The position numbers and the translations under genes were made by a program. This document shows positions 33,901 to 45,296 of a stretch of 64,000 nt of DNA, in pieces; positions within the stretch are counted from its first letter, which is position 1; each line of letters opens with the position of its first letter. The stretch is taken from the NCBI RefSeq assembly GCF_964275005.1, contig NC_092694.1, positions 31,018,359 to 31,082,358 of the forward strand. Reading direction: 5' to 3'. Source of the DNA: Diadema setosum (taxonomy: Eukaryota > Echinodermata > Echinoidea > Diadematoida > Diadematidae). The notes under the pieces are model-generated. The model worked only from the letters and a program-made list of their open reading frames with translations. It ran no database searches and was not told where the DNA came from.

Positions 33901-34770
33901 GGTGAGGACTGTGCTGACTGTGCTGATCGTCGTGATGATCGTAGTGATGATCCTCGTGCTGATCGTCGTAGTGATCATGGTGATGATCGTGGTGATGATC
34001 ATGGTGATGATCGTGATGCTCATCGTCGTGATCGTGGTGATGATCGCCATGATGATCTTGATGCTCATCATCATGCTGATCATGGTGATGACTGTGCTGA
34101 TCGTGCTGATGAACTTGGTGCTCATCGTTGCGCTCATTGTCATGTTGATTGTGGTCATGATCATGGTGATGATCGTGGTGGTGATCGTGGTGGTGATTGT
34201 GGCGCTGATCATCATGCTGATCTTCATTCTGTTTGTCATGCTGATGGTGATGATCATCGTGCTGATCATCATGGTGGTGATCGTGGTGATGATCGTGGTG
34301 ATGATCATGGTGGTGATCGTCGTGCTGATCGTTGTGCTGATCGTGATGATGATCATGGTGCTCTTTGTTATGCTGATTGTGGTGGTGATCTTGGTGATGA
34401 TCGTGGTGATGATTGTGATGGTGATCGTGATGCTGATCGCCATGATGATCGTTGTGATGATCGTCGTGATGATAGTGCTGATCATGGTGATGATCTAGGT
34501 GGTTATCTTCATGCTGATTGTCGTCCTGATGGTGGTGATGATCGTCATGATGATCGTCGTGCTGATCGTTGTGCTGATGGTGGTGATGATCGTCGTGCTG
34601 ATGGTGGTGACTATCGTCGTGACGATCGTCGTGCTGATCACCGTGATGATCGTGCTGATCTTGGTGATGATCGTCTTGCTGATTGTGGTGGTGATCGTTG
34701 TGCTGATCATGGTCCTGATGGTGGTGGTGATGGTGGTGGTGATGATGGGCAGGTTGAGCCTCACCATAGC
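30980..34770 (-). CDS. Candidate giant His/Asp/Gln-rich exon, about 1262 codons
   Basis: After the acceptor CTACTCCTACTTCAG, a minus-strand frame opens (N)GC-YGEAQPA, then ten His, then an unbroken run built from four-residue units such as DHHH, DQHD and DDHH to a TGA at 30982-30980. Codon by codon I saw no stop in about 1262 codons. DNA units are 12-mers (GATCGTSGTGMT) with 9-mer variants. Longer repeats measure 288, 288, 276, 207, 681 and 465 bp, all multiples of three, so the frame never shifts. Such a product would be very acidic and imidazole-rich, as in metal-binding His-rich proteins. Caution: the same DNA is also open for over 1100 codons in two other frames, because the unit lacks stop words. 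An untranslated satellite is therefore possible. No upstream exon was found. Confidence 0.4.
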
Positions 34771-35070
34771 CTGAAGTAGGAGTAGGTTTAAGAAAGAGGA
34801 TGATGGTGGTGGTGTCAGTGCTTATGGTGATGATGGTGGTGCTGATGGTGATGATGGTGGTGCTGATGGTGGCGTTTGGGCGATGGTGGTGGTGTTGATG
34901 ATGGTAGTGGTGGCAGTGGTGATGGTGATGGTGGTGATGATGGTGGTGGTTATGATGGTGGTGGTAGCAGTTGTGATGGATGATGGTGCATCTTGGTGGT
35001 GATGGTGATGTTGATGGTGGTAGTGGTGTTGATCATGATCCTGATAATGATCGTGGTGATGACGACACAA
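34771..35070. repeat. (TGG)/(TGATGG)-rich tract
   Basis: A degenerate TGGTGATGG tract continues the composition of the His-rich exon beyond its acceptor. On the minus strand 35058-34985 could encode a short His-rich stretch (CRHHHDHYQDHDQHHYHHQ), but the frame then changes character. It may be a decayed older copy of the same expansion. Confidence 0.7.
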
Positions 35071-35218
35071 GCATTGTTAATGGTTTAATCACCATTGGGA
35101 TAACCTCTTCTTGGGTACCATAATCAATATGTCCTTCCAAAAAGCCCTATCAGGATCATTATCCCAAACACTGCCATTTTAATTCTAAACCTTTAGGGTA
35201 AAATGAAATGAAATGAAA

Positions 35219-36829
35219 CAAGGAAAAGTAGAAATTACGCGGTGCGTAATATATGTCCCCGCCGGAAGTAGCATTCTGTAGCAAAATGTGCAATATAGGT
35301 AAAAAATCAAGGTCAAAGGTCAAAGAAGTCAAAGGTCAAAATTCTGTGTAAAAGTTTTGAAGCCCTCACCTAGTGCCATCACATAAAGCAAACGGAATCA
35401 AAATCGGGTTAGAAATGGCGAAGGAGTAGCATTTTATAGCCAATGTACAATACAGGTCAAAAATCAAGGTCAAAGGTCAAAGAAGGCAAAGGTCAAAATT
35501 CTGTGTAAAGTTTTGAAGCCCTCACCTAGTGCCATCACATAAAGCAAACGGAATCAAAATCGGGTTAGAAACGGCGAAGGAGTAGCATTTTGTAGCCAAT
35601 GTACAATACAGGTCAAAAATCAAGGTCAAAGGTCAAAGAAGGCAAAGGTCAAAATTCTGTGTAGAAGTTTTGAAGCCCTCACCTAGTGCCATCACATAAA
35701 GAAACGGAATCGAAATCGGGTTAGAAATGGCGAAGGAGTAGCATTTTGTAGCAAATTGTACAATATAGGTCAAAAATCAAGGTCAAAGGTCAAAGAAGGC
35801 AAAGGTCAAAATTCTGTGTAGGAGTTTTGAAGCCCTCACCTAGTGCCATCACATAAAGCAAACGGAATCGAAATCGGGTTAGAAATGGCGAAGGAGTAGC
35901 ATGTTGTAGCAAAATGTACAATATAGGTCAAAAATCAAGGTCAAAGGTCAAAGAAGGCAAAGGTCAAAATTCTGTGTAGAAGTTTTGAAGCCCTCAACTA
36001 GTGCCATCACATAAAGCAAACTGAATCGAAATCGGGTTAGAAATGGCGAAGGAGTAGCATTTTGTAGCAAATTGTACAATATAGGTCAAAAATCAAGGTC
36101 AAAGGTCAAAGAAGGCAAAGGTCAAAATTCTGTGTAGGAGTTTTGAAGCCCTCACCTAGTGCCATCACATAAAGCAAACGGAATCGAAATCGGGTTAGAA
36201 ATGGCGAAGGAGTAGCATGTTGTAGCAAAATGTACAATATAGGTCAAAAATCAAGGTCAAAGGTCAAAGAAGGCAAAGGTCAAAATTCTGTGTAGAAGTT
36301 TTGAAGCCCTCAACTAGTGCCATCACATAAAGCAAACTGAATCGAAATCGGGTTAGAAATGGCGAAGGAGTAGCATTTTGTAGCAAAATGTACAATATAG
36401 GTCAAAAATCAAGGTCAAAGGTCAAAGAAGTCAAAGGTCAAAATTCTGTGTAGAAGTTTTGAAGCCCTCACCTAGTGCCATCATATAAAGCAAACGGAAT
36501 CAAAATCGGGTTAGAAATGGCGAAGGAGTAGCATTTTGTAGCAAAATGTACAATATAGGTCAAAGGTCAAGGTCAAAGGTCACGACTGAAATTCTGTGTA
36601 GAAGTTTTAAAGCTCCCATGTAGTGCTATCATATAAAGCAAACAGAATCAAAATTGGCTCATAAATGACAGAGAAGTAGCAAATTGAAAATTTTGATCAC
36701 ACACGGACGCACACACGGACGCACGGACGGACACACGGACGGACGCACGGACGGACGGACGGACACACGGACACACACACGTACGGAGCCCGTTTCATAG
36801 TCCCCTGCTCGAACTCGTTCGGCGGGGAC
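35219..36829 (+). mobile_element. Pearl/HINE-like element, family 2 (AAGGTCAAAGGTCA core), copy a
   Basis: Opens GTAGAAATTACGCGGTGCG with GTCCCCGCCGG and closes GTTCGGCGGGGAC. Between them are nine units of about 156 bp starting at the AGGAGTAGCATTTTG phrase, each with TCAAGGTCAAAGGTCAAAG. The tail near 36697-36785 is an ACGG/ACAC tetranucleotide tract. Units around 35740-36360 form a two-unit dimer (about 315 bp) present twice in succession, which records a recent duplication. Non-coding. Confidence 0.8.
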
Positions 36830-36915
36830 AATAAATTGAAATGAATTGAAATTCAATCAAATGAAATGATATAAAAAATGAAATGAAATATCAAATGAAA
36901 TGAAATGAAATTAAT
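36830..36915. repeat. (AAATG)n tract
   Basis: Imperfect AAATGAAATG pentamers directly after the element; a similar tract precedes it (35195-35220), so it may mark the insertion site. Confidence 0.85.
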
Positions 36916-38053
36916 TTAGGGGAAATAAAGCGTCTTACAAAGGCGGCTCACACTGGACTCGCGCGCACACAGAGATCGGATGGGAGCGAGCTACACTCTT
37001 GCAGTGCGCTGGTCGCGAACTCACTGTGTGCGAATCCTTGCTCTGTGTGTGTGTGTGATGAAATTATAGCGAGCTGCCTTTGCAAGAGGCTAGGGTAAAT
37101 AAGGATTTGGGTAACGGCAAATTTTTAAGAAATCTTACAAAATGTTGTTCTTTGAGCACTTGACTTGAAATTTGGTCCATGTGACCCCTATAGTACATAG
37201 ACGTGTAAACTTATTCTTTCATCATTGTTGAACAATGTGTTGCCATGGTTACAGCATTTTTTTTTTCCGGGTACGCAAGCACTGGGTAGGTTATAGCCTT
37301 TAGCCAATGCTGTCTGGGCTTATATCCCCTGCGTGTCTAAATCGAGACTAATTGTGATACAGTAACGAACACGGTCGGAGGGGCCGCAGACCCCAGCGAT
37401 CACTGCTGTCACGCACACTGCGTTAGTCTATTTTCAAACACTGCTGAGAGGCAAACAGCGCGCGAGGCCTTGTCCAAAGGCTAGGTAGGTAACGAACTTG
37501 TGATATCTTAATGCAATCACAGTCCTTTCCACCATTCAATTTCACAATGTTGCCCTGGCAAGGTGATAATTGTAATGCAGGTATGTGGTTTTGTATGTGT
37601 GTGTGTGTGTGTTTATAATAGCTTGTAGTTTCCGTTGAAATAAGTCGAAGCTAATCAACGCAACACATGAACACTATGTTATCAGCGGTGTACTTTACTA
37701 CACTGTTGTGCTATTCATTAATTTTTTTATATCATCGTCAAAATAATGATATCTATAATAACAGTTCAGTTAAAAAAAATGCAGGAGACCATCTTAAGCG
37801 ATGGTGGACTCCTGCACTCAATTATCTCTTTCATTTACTGAAAAATACTGTATCATACTATTCTAATTTATGTTTTTGTGTATGTATACTGCTCAATGCA
37901 ATCACTTAGGACCTATGTGTATCTACTCGTGTACTGTTATCGATTTATTTCACTGCACTTGCTATCCTCTGTCTTTGAACTTTTGGCATTCGTATTCAAT
38001 TTGTATCCGATTGAATGCAGAAATAAATCAAATCAAATAAAAATAGAAATAAA
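36916..38053. other. No gene seen; possible LINE tail at the right end
   Basis: The stretch 36945-37050 is CpG-richer than its surroundings. Near 38005-38037 the phrase GAATGCAGAAATAAATCAAAT resembles LINE 3' tails elsewhere in the window. Confidence 0.35.
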
Positions 38054-38847
38054 ACTAGAAATGTCACTATGGCGACTGGTATGCCTCCGCCATAATGCAT
38101 GGTTCTCCGAATAGGCCTATAGCACAATGTCTTGACAATGTGTGATGACAGTTTCACATAACTGGCAAAATATTGAAAATGACAGGTTTGTCACAAATGC
38201 ATTGAATGTTCACTTTCCTTGAACTAGGTTTATTTGGATGAATGGCTATACTGTCTAATAAGAGTGCAGGTATTTAGGGATTTGTACCCAACTTTTGACC
38301 CTTAATATACGTTTAAAGAAGAAGTGAAATTTAGCACTTTCTCTTGACCTTTGACCTTTTGGCCTTTGACCTATTGACAAGAAACTTCCAAGAGAATCTG
38401 TATTGGGTAATACATGCATACACTAAGTTTCAAGGAAAAATTCTACAGACATTGCATAGATGAGAGGGAAATAATGACAATTTGATGAGTTGACCTCGAC
38501 CTTTGACCCCCTGACCTTTGGCCCATGACATATAAATACCCTAAATGATCACTGTCAGTCAGTACATGCATATATATTAAGTTCCATGAAGATGTATCTT
38601 GAAATATTTGTGAGATATGGAGAAAAAAGTTAAATTTTAACATTTTCACTTGACCTTTGACCCTTGACCTTTGACCCCGTGACCCTAAAATCCAAACAAA
38701 GTATTACCCCCCCCCCCGATATACCCTCATACCAAGTTTGATGTAAAACCACCACACGGTTCTTGAGATATCAACAAAAACAAAACGGGACGGACGGACG
38801 GACGACCGGAAAACAATGCCTCCGGCCACTTCGTTGGCGGAGGCATA
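38054..38847 (+). mobile_element. Pearl/HINE-like element, family 1, second copy
   Basis: Same opening (CTAGAAATGTCACTATGGCG, ATGCCTCCGCC) and closing (TTGGCGGAGGCATAA) as 26220-27579, with fewer core units and a GGAC tract near 38789-38803. About 85 percent alike over the first 180 bases by eye. Confidence 0.75.
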
Positions 38848-39746
38848 AAAAAAAAAAAAAGTCAGTGTAGTAAAGTCTTGTGTGTCAACGCAGCAGTCCC
38901 TCAAAAAACTAGAACTATCACTCAATGTGATTAATACTCCACCTAACACTGAGGAAGTTAACTCAACCAGCAATTACTTTGTATGGTGTTTATCCAAAAA
39001 AAAAAAAATAGAAACCATGGCAATTCAACATCGAATATTAAAATGTATATTGTTCACTGATAGTCACATGTGCCATAATCAAGTCAAGTGCTCAAAGCCT
39101 AAGTAAGATAAGTAAATTGGCAATTTCTATGATTTTCATTAAAAAAAAAGTTACCATGGCAACATGTTTGACAGAACAAAAGATTAAGTTTGCACAACTA
39201 CATATCACAGCTGTCACCTATGCAAAATTTCAAGTCAAATACTCAAAAGCTGAGTTAGCTGAATTCACATTATCTCATAATTTTCATTCAAAATATGCTG
39301 TTACCATGGCAGCACATTTTTCAACAATGACGAAAGATAGATTTTGTACATCTAAGTTATACAGTGATCACATGTGCCAAATTTAAAGTCAAATGCTCAA
39401 AAACTAAAAGAGTTAGATTAACCACATATTTTTAATTCAAAATATACTGTTACCATGGTAACACATTGTTCAACATTGACGAAAAATGAAGTTTGCACAA
39501 CTTCGTACTATAATGGTCACATGTGCCAAATTTGAAGTCAAATGCTCAAAGACTGAGGAAGTTAATGGAATCCGCAGTATTTTTGTAGGATTTTCAATCA
39601 AAATATGCTGTTACCATGGCAATGCATCATTCAACAATGATGAACTAGAACTATCACCCATTGTGATTAATACACCCCATCCACAACTGAGGGAACTAGC
39701 TCAACCATGATTAACTTTTTTACTTTTTAGTGAAAAAAAACAAAAA

Positions 39747-40686
39747 ACAAGGAAAAGTAGAAATTACGCGGTGCGCAATTATGCCGGAAGTAGCATTTTG
39801 TAACAAAATGTGCAATATAGGTAAAAAATCAAGGTCAAAGGTCAAAGAAGTCAAAGGTCAAAATTCTGTGTAGAAGTTTTGAAGCCCTCACCTAGTGCCA
39901 TCACTTAAAGCAAATGGAATCGAAATTGGGTTAGAAATGGCGAAGGAGTAGCATTTTGTAGCCAATGTACAATATCGGTCAAAAATCAAGGTCAAAGGTC
40001 AAAGAAGACAAAGGTCAAAATTCTGTGTAGAAGTTTTGAAGCCCTCACCTAGTGCTATCACATAAAGCAAACGGAATCGAAATCGGGTTAGAAATGGCGA
40101 AGGAGTAGCATTTTGTAGCAAAATGCACAATATAGGTCAAAAATCAAGGTAAAAGGTCAAAGAAGTCAAAGGTCAAAATTCTGTGTAGAAGTTTTGAAGC
40201 CCTCAACTAGTGCCATCATATAAAGCAAACGGAATCGAAATCGGGTTAGAAATGGCGAAGGAGTAGCATTTTGTAGCAAAATGTACAATATAGGTCAAAA
40301 ATCAAGGTCAAAGGGCAAAGAAGTCAAAGGTCAAAATTCTGTGTAGAAGTTTTGAAGCCTTCACCTAGTGCCATCACATAAAGCAAACGGAATCGAAATC
40401 GGGTTAGAAATGGCGAAGGAGTAGCATTTTGTAGCAAAATGTACAATATAGGTCAAAGGTCAAGGTCAAAGGTCACAACTGAAATTCTGTGTAGAAGTTT
40501 TAAAGCTCCCATGTAGTGCTATCATATAAAGCAAACAGAATCAAAATTGGCTCATGACAGAGAAGTAGCAAATTGAACATTTTGATCACACACGGACGCA
40601 CGCACGGACGGACGGACGGACGCACGGACACACACACGTACGGAGCCCGTTTCATAGTCCCCTGCTCGAACTCGTTCGGCGGGGAC
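39747..40686 (+). mobile_element. Pearl/HINE-like element, family 2, copy b (nested)
   Basis: Same ends as copy a (AGGAAAAGTAGAAATTACGCGG; GTTCGGCGGGGAC) with five to six core units. Two of the units have lost the intact AAGGTCAAAGGTCA word. Inserted in the family 3 array. Confidence 0.8.
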
Positions 40687-41479
40687 AAAAATGTTACCAT
40701 GGCAATGCACTGTTCAACAGTGAATAAAAGTATTGCTCACTGTTAGTCACATGTCCCACATCTCAAGTCAAGTGCTAAAAAAATTGAGTGAGCAAGATAA
40801 ATAAATTGAAGATTTCTATAGTTTTCATTAAAAATTGTGTAACCACGGCAACACAACGTTGGATATTACGAAAAATGAAGTTTGAATAAGTGTATATCAT
40901 AGCCGTCACATGTGCCAAATTTCAAGTCAAATGCTGAAAGGTCGACGGGATTAGTTGAATCCACAATAGTGTATCATTTTCATTCAAAATATACTAATAC
41001 CATGGCAACACATTTTCCACACTGACAAAAGATAATTTTTGCAGATCTAGGTAATGTAGAGGTAACATGTGCCAAATTTGAAGCCAAAATTCTCTAAAAC
41101 GGAGAGAGTTAGGAGAATCGAAATGTTTGTATGATTTTCATTCAAAATACAGTTTTCATGGCAATACATTGTTCAACAATAGCCATGTCTACACCTATCC
41201 AAAAACTTGTAGTTATACTAACTACGAGCGCAAAAATTCCTTCCCCTAACCACGACAAAACTTCGATGCCGTTCACACATACATGCAGTTGGCAAAACCT
41301 CGAGGTAAAGCTAACTGCGATAGAAAATAAAGGGCGCCTAGTTCGCACATAGGGTTGCGCGCTATTGTGGAAAAAAAATGAGCGTCGTGGTTAACAAAAC
41401 TCCGTTCACATCTGTCATAGTTTAAGCGCGCTGTGGGGGGCCTTTCCAAAACCACGACGAAACCACGACAACACCCTAA

Positions 41480-42045
41480 AGGGCTTTTTACACTTGTGTT
41501 TCTTAACCCCGGACTTTCTCTGACCCAGGACTATCGTTAGTCCCGTACCAATTTTTTCAGCTTTTTACACTCGCCAATTAGTCCCGTACTATCTCTTGTC
41601 CGGGGCTAAGGAGAAAACTGACCTTTTTACACTCGTCTTTCTTAGCCCCGGACTTTCCAAACCACATGAATATTCATAATTACGCTGTGTACTGTACACG
41701 TACACGCACGCACCGGCAGCACTTGATTACCTCGTTTCTGATTGGTCAGTGAGGGTCGCACTTCGTCTCCGTCGCTTAGCCCAGGATTATTTTTTCGTTC
41801 TGTTTACACTCACTTGCTTGGCACCGCAATTGCGGTGCTAGCACCGCAATTGCGGTGCTAACCCCTGCTATTTTGCAGGGCCAGATAGTACCGTACTATC
41901 GGTGGGGCTAGCCCACTTTGGCAAAAACGAGTGTAAACAGAAAGTGGGCTAAGGATAGTCCCGTACTATCGGTGGGGCTAAGGCCCCCCCTTAGCCCCAC
42001 CGATAGTCCGGGGCTAAGCAAAAATTTACAAGTGTAAAAAGCCCT
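41480..42045. mobile_element. MITE with TAA target duplication (Harbinger-like)
   Basis: Ends AGGGCTTTTTACACTTGT and ACAAGTGTAAAAAGCCCT are exact inverses. TAA flanks both sides (41477-41479, 42046-42048), and the empty site at 48588-48606 has it once. A TWA duplication is known for PIF/Harbinger, so that superfamily is the best guess. Confidence 0.85.
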
Positions 42046-42185
42046 TAAGAAATCTTATGGCGTTGTGGTGTCTTCACCTTTAAAGGTTTTGTCGTGGTTT
42101 TCAAAACTACATGCGTCTACATCTACGCTAACTTGGAGTTTAGTGCCTCGTAGTTTACAAAACCTCGAGGTTTTGAAAACCTTAA

Positions 42186-42751
42186 AGGGAAGGTAAACCC
42201 AAAGAACAATGTGGATTGAGTGAAAGCAGCAACATTAGTAGAACACATCAGTGAAAGTTTGAGGAAAATCTGACAATCGATGCAAAAGTTATGAATTTTT
42301 ACAGTTTTGGTGTTGGAACCGCTGGATGAGGAGACTACTAGAGGATAATTATGACGTATGAGTGGACAACAATACAAAGAAAATATAAAGGAAATTCAAC
42401 AAAAATTCACTTTTCTAGAATTATGAAAAAACAATGGACCAACCGCTTTCAGAAAACAGGGGGAATAATTGCAACCCTTAACATATATCAATATCAAGTT
42501 GATGGAATTTGTAATTTTCATGAAAAATGAATTTTTGCAGAATTTTCTTTATATTTTCTTGGTATTGTTGTCCACTCATCTGTACGACATAACCTCTAGT
42601 AGTCTCCTCATCCAGCGGTTCCAACATCAAAACTTTAAAAATTCATAACTTTTGCATCGATTGTCCGATTTTCTTCAAACTTTCACTGATGTGTTCTACT
42701 GATGTTGCTGCTTTCACTCAATCCACATTGTTCTTGGGGTTTATCTTCCCT
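42186..42751. mobile_element. TTAA-flanked fold-back MITE, 566 bp
   Basis: Ends AGGGAAGGTAAACCC and GGGTTTATCTTCCCT with TTAA on both sides (42182-42185, 42752-42755). The paralogous empty site near 48730-48736 reads CCTCAAGG, one TCAA in place of two TTAA. The arms contain the AAGTTATGAATTTTTA phrase of the 9326 family. Confidence 0.88.
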
Positions 42752-44520
42752 TTAAGGTAAAGGGATCTAGGTGTGAACCTCACTATTAATGAAATATGAA
42801 GTTTACGTATCTCTGTACTATAGTGGTTGCATGTGCCAAATTTCAAGCAAAATTCTCAAAGACTGAAGGAGTTCCCTGATTCCACAATATTTGTGTATCA
42901 TGTTTTTCATTCAAAATATGCTGTTACCATGGAAACGTATTGATCGACAATAACAAAATGTTAAGTTTGCACATCTACGTACCATAGTGGCCAGGTGTGC
43001 GAAATTCCAAGTTAAATGCTCAAAGAGTTAGCTAAATTCACAATATCTTTATATGCTTTTTGGTGAAAAAAAAAATGTTGTTACCATGGCAACGCATTGT
43101 TCAACACTAATGAAAATTAAGTTTGTACCTCTATATGCTATAATGGTTACATCTTTCCAGCTAAATGCTCAAAGACTGAGGGAGTTACATGAATCCACAA
43201 TATTTTTGTATGTTTTTTTAGTGAAAAGATGTTACATGGCACCACATTGTTCACCACTGATGAAAGATTAAAGTTTGCACAAACTACAGTGGTCACATGT
43301 GCAAAATTTCAAGCCAAATGCTCAAAGACTGAGGAGGTTAGCTGGATCCACAATATTTTGGTATGAATTTCATTCAAAATATGCCATTACCATGGCAACA
43401 CATTGATCAGCAATGACGAAAGATTACGAATGCACATCTACGTACTACAGTGGTCACATGTGCCAAATTTCAAGCTAAATGATCAAAGACTGAGGGAGTT
43501 ACCCAAATTCATAATATTTTTGTATGTTTTTCATTCCAAATGTTACCATGGCAACACAATGATCACCACTGACGAAAGATTATGTTTACACATCTACGTA
43601 CAACGTGGTCATGTGTGCCAAATTTCAAGATAAATACTGACAAACCAAAGGGAGTTAGCTGTATCCACAATATTTTTGTATGCTTTTTGGTGAAAAAGCT
43701 GTTGCCACGGCAACGCATTGTTCAACCTGACGAAAGATTAAGTTTGTACATCTATACTCTACAGTGGTCACGTGTGCCAAATTTCAAGTCAAATGCTCTA
43801 TGACTGAGGGAGTTAACTGAATCCACAATATTTTCGTATGATTTTCATTCAAACTATGCTGTTACCAGGGCAAAGCATTGACCAACAATGACGAAAGATT
43901 AAGTATGCACATTTACGTACCATAGTGGTCACATGTGCCAATTTTCAAGCCAAATGCTTAAAAACTGAAGGAGTTAGGTTAATCCACACATTTTTGTATG
44001 ATTGGTATAAAAAAAAAAAAAAAAAAACCTGCTGTTGCCGTGGCAACAGATTTACTAACGCACACATCAAAGGTGTTTGGCACAACTACAAATTGCATTG
44101 ATCGCATATCCCAAATTCAAACTGAATTGCTACAAAACTGAGAAAGTAGTTCGATCCACAACATTTTGTAACATTTTATGAAAATCTGCCGTTGCCATGG
44201 CAACGCATTATAAAATACTCATGCAAAAAGGTGTCTTGCACATCTGCCTGTGATAGCGGTCACACATGCCAAATTTGAAGTTAACTGCTCAAAAAATGAG
44301 AAAGTAGTTCGCTCCACAAGTTTTTTCTGAAAACATGCTGTTGCCATGGCAACGCATTACGTAATACTAACGAAAAAGGTGTTTTGGACATCTACCTTTG
44401 ATAGTGGTCACACATGCCAAATTTGGGGTCAATTGTTCAAAAAATGAGAGGAGTTCGATCCACAAGATTTTGCACCGACCGCCCGACCGACCGACCGAAG
44501 GTACCGCAAGACCAGAGATT

Positions 44521-44835
44521 GGTCATGTGTGATTTTGAGAAGATTTTGATATCAAAACTGCATTAATATGCACACAGGAAAGGTAGCATAGTTTTATGTT
44601 GTTTGTTCATTGTATATCATCACGGCATTCGATTGATACGAGACAAGAAGATGATGATAATGATGATGATAGCGGTGATGATGATGGTGAAAGTATAACA
44701 ATGAAAACAATGCTAGAAAATACAAGTCCTACACATTCTAGTTTGACATAGCTCGTTGGGATGTTCGTTATGATAATAAAGGCAGTTCGTATTGCACACT
44801 ATCTCTTACTAAGGACATGAACATTGTGCACGGAA
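44521..44835. other. Non-coding, short (GATGAT)n tract
   Basis: A GATGATGATGATAG-like tract lies at 44650-44690. It probably includes the 3'UTR of the LRR gene, which ends at 44836 on the minus strand. Confidence 0.35.
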
Positions 44836-45296
44836 TCAGCATTCTGTTCCAAGATTCCTGAACGAAAACTTACTGCCCTGCTCCGCGATGGGTCCATTCC
44901 TTTCAGAGTTTACCGGCTCTTCGTCGACGCTTTGGCCTCTACCAAGGTGTCTCAACGTATGATGCGTATGACGATGTCGAGACTTGGCCCTTACCCTCTG
45001 TTGCCATTTCGGTTGCCATTTCGGCTTAGAATTGGCTCCCTTCGCTATCTCCGGTTTCTTCTTTTTCTTGTCCTCGTAGTACCTGCCCTCCTTTTTCTTG
45101 TCCTCGGGGTAACTGTCAGGTTTTTTCTTTCCATTTCTATAAAAACCACGTTCTTTTGCAGTCTTTTTACGTGGCCGTGACTCTTCTCTTCCTTGATAAT
45201 TCCCAAACTCTGTATTCGAGAAGTCTGGAAGCGTGTATTCCCCTTTTCTTGCTGCTCGGGAAAAAGACAGGGGAGGAAAAAGTACAACGCCAGTAT
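44836..45296 (-). CDS. LRR gene, terminal exon: lysine-rich tail
   Basis: Acceptor ATCAGTATATCAAACAG, split Asp codon (G+AT), then 152 residues to a TGA at 44838-44836. After a hydrophobic stretch (TGVVLFPPLSF) comes a basic region. It has two similar motifs, DSYPEDKKKEG and RYYEDKKKKKP, then WQPKWQQRVRAKSRHRHTHH. The net charge is strongly positive, suggesting binding to polyanions such as glycosaminoglycans (inference). A lone Cys is the last residue. Confidence 0.55.

Larger units (their letters stand above)
41180..42790. mobile_element. Inverted-end element carrying two nested insertions
   Basis: The outer element runs from about CATGTCTACACCTATCC to GATCTAGGTGTGAACC. Without the inserts at 41480-42045 and 42186-42751 it is about 480 bp. 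A partial second copy without inserts at 48495-48770 confirms the structure. Confidence 0.7.
38900..44520 (+). mobile_element. Pearl/HINE-like element, family 3 (X-box core), with nested insertions
   Basis: Opens AACTAGAACTATCACTCAATG. Core units of about 150-160 bp each carry GTTACCATGGCAAC or a close variant, then a phrase CACATGTGCCAAATTTCAAG. It closes in a CGAC/GACC tract near 44478-44500. Other elements interrupt it at 39747-40686 and 41180-42790. A second opening phrase near 39645 suggests two copies joined or an internal duplication. Further arrays lie at 47300-48480 and 51745-55560. Confidence 0.7.

Noticed and set aside
30763-34485. Minus-strand frame of about 1240 codons rich in Ile and Thr, and plus-strand frames rich in Val and Ile over the same tract
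   Set aside because: By-products of a stop-free 12-bp repeat. They lack a splice acceptor or credible start and have implausible composition.
35300-36600. Regular direct repeats resembling a CRISPR array
   Set aside because: Units are about 156 bp with no short repeat-unique spacer pattern, and the context is eukaryotic.
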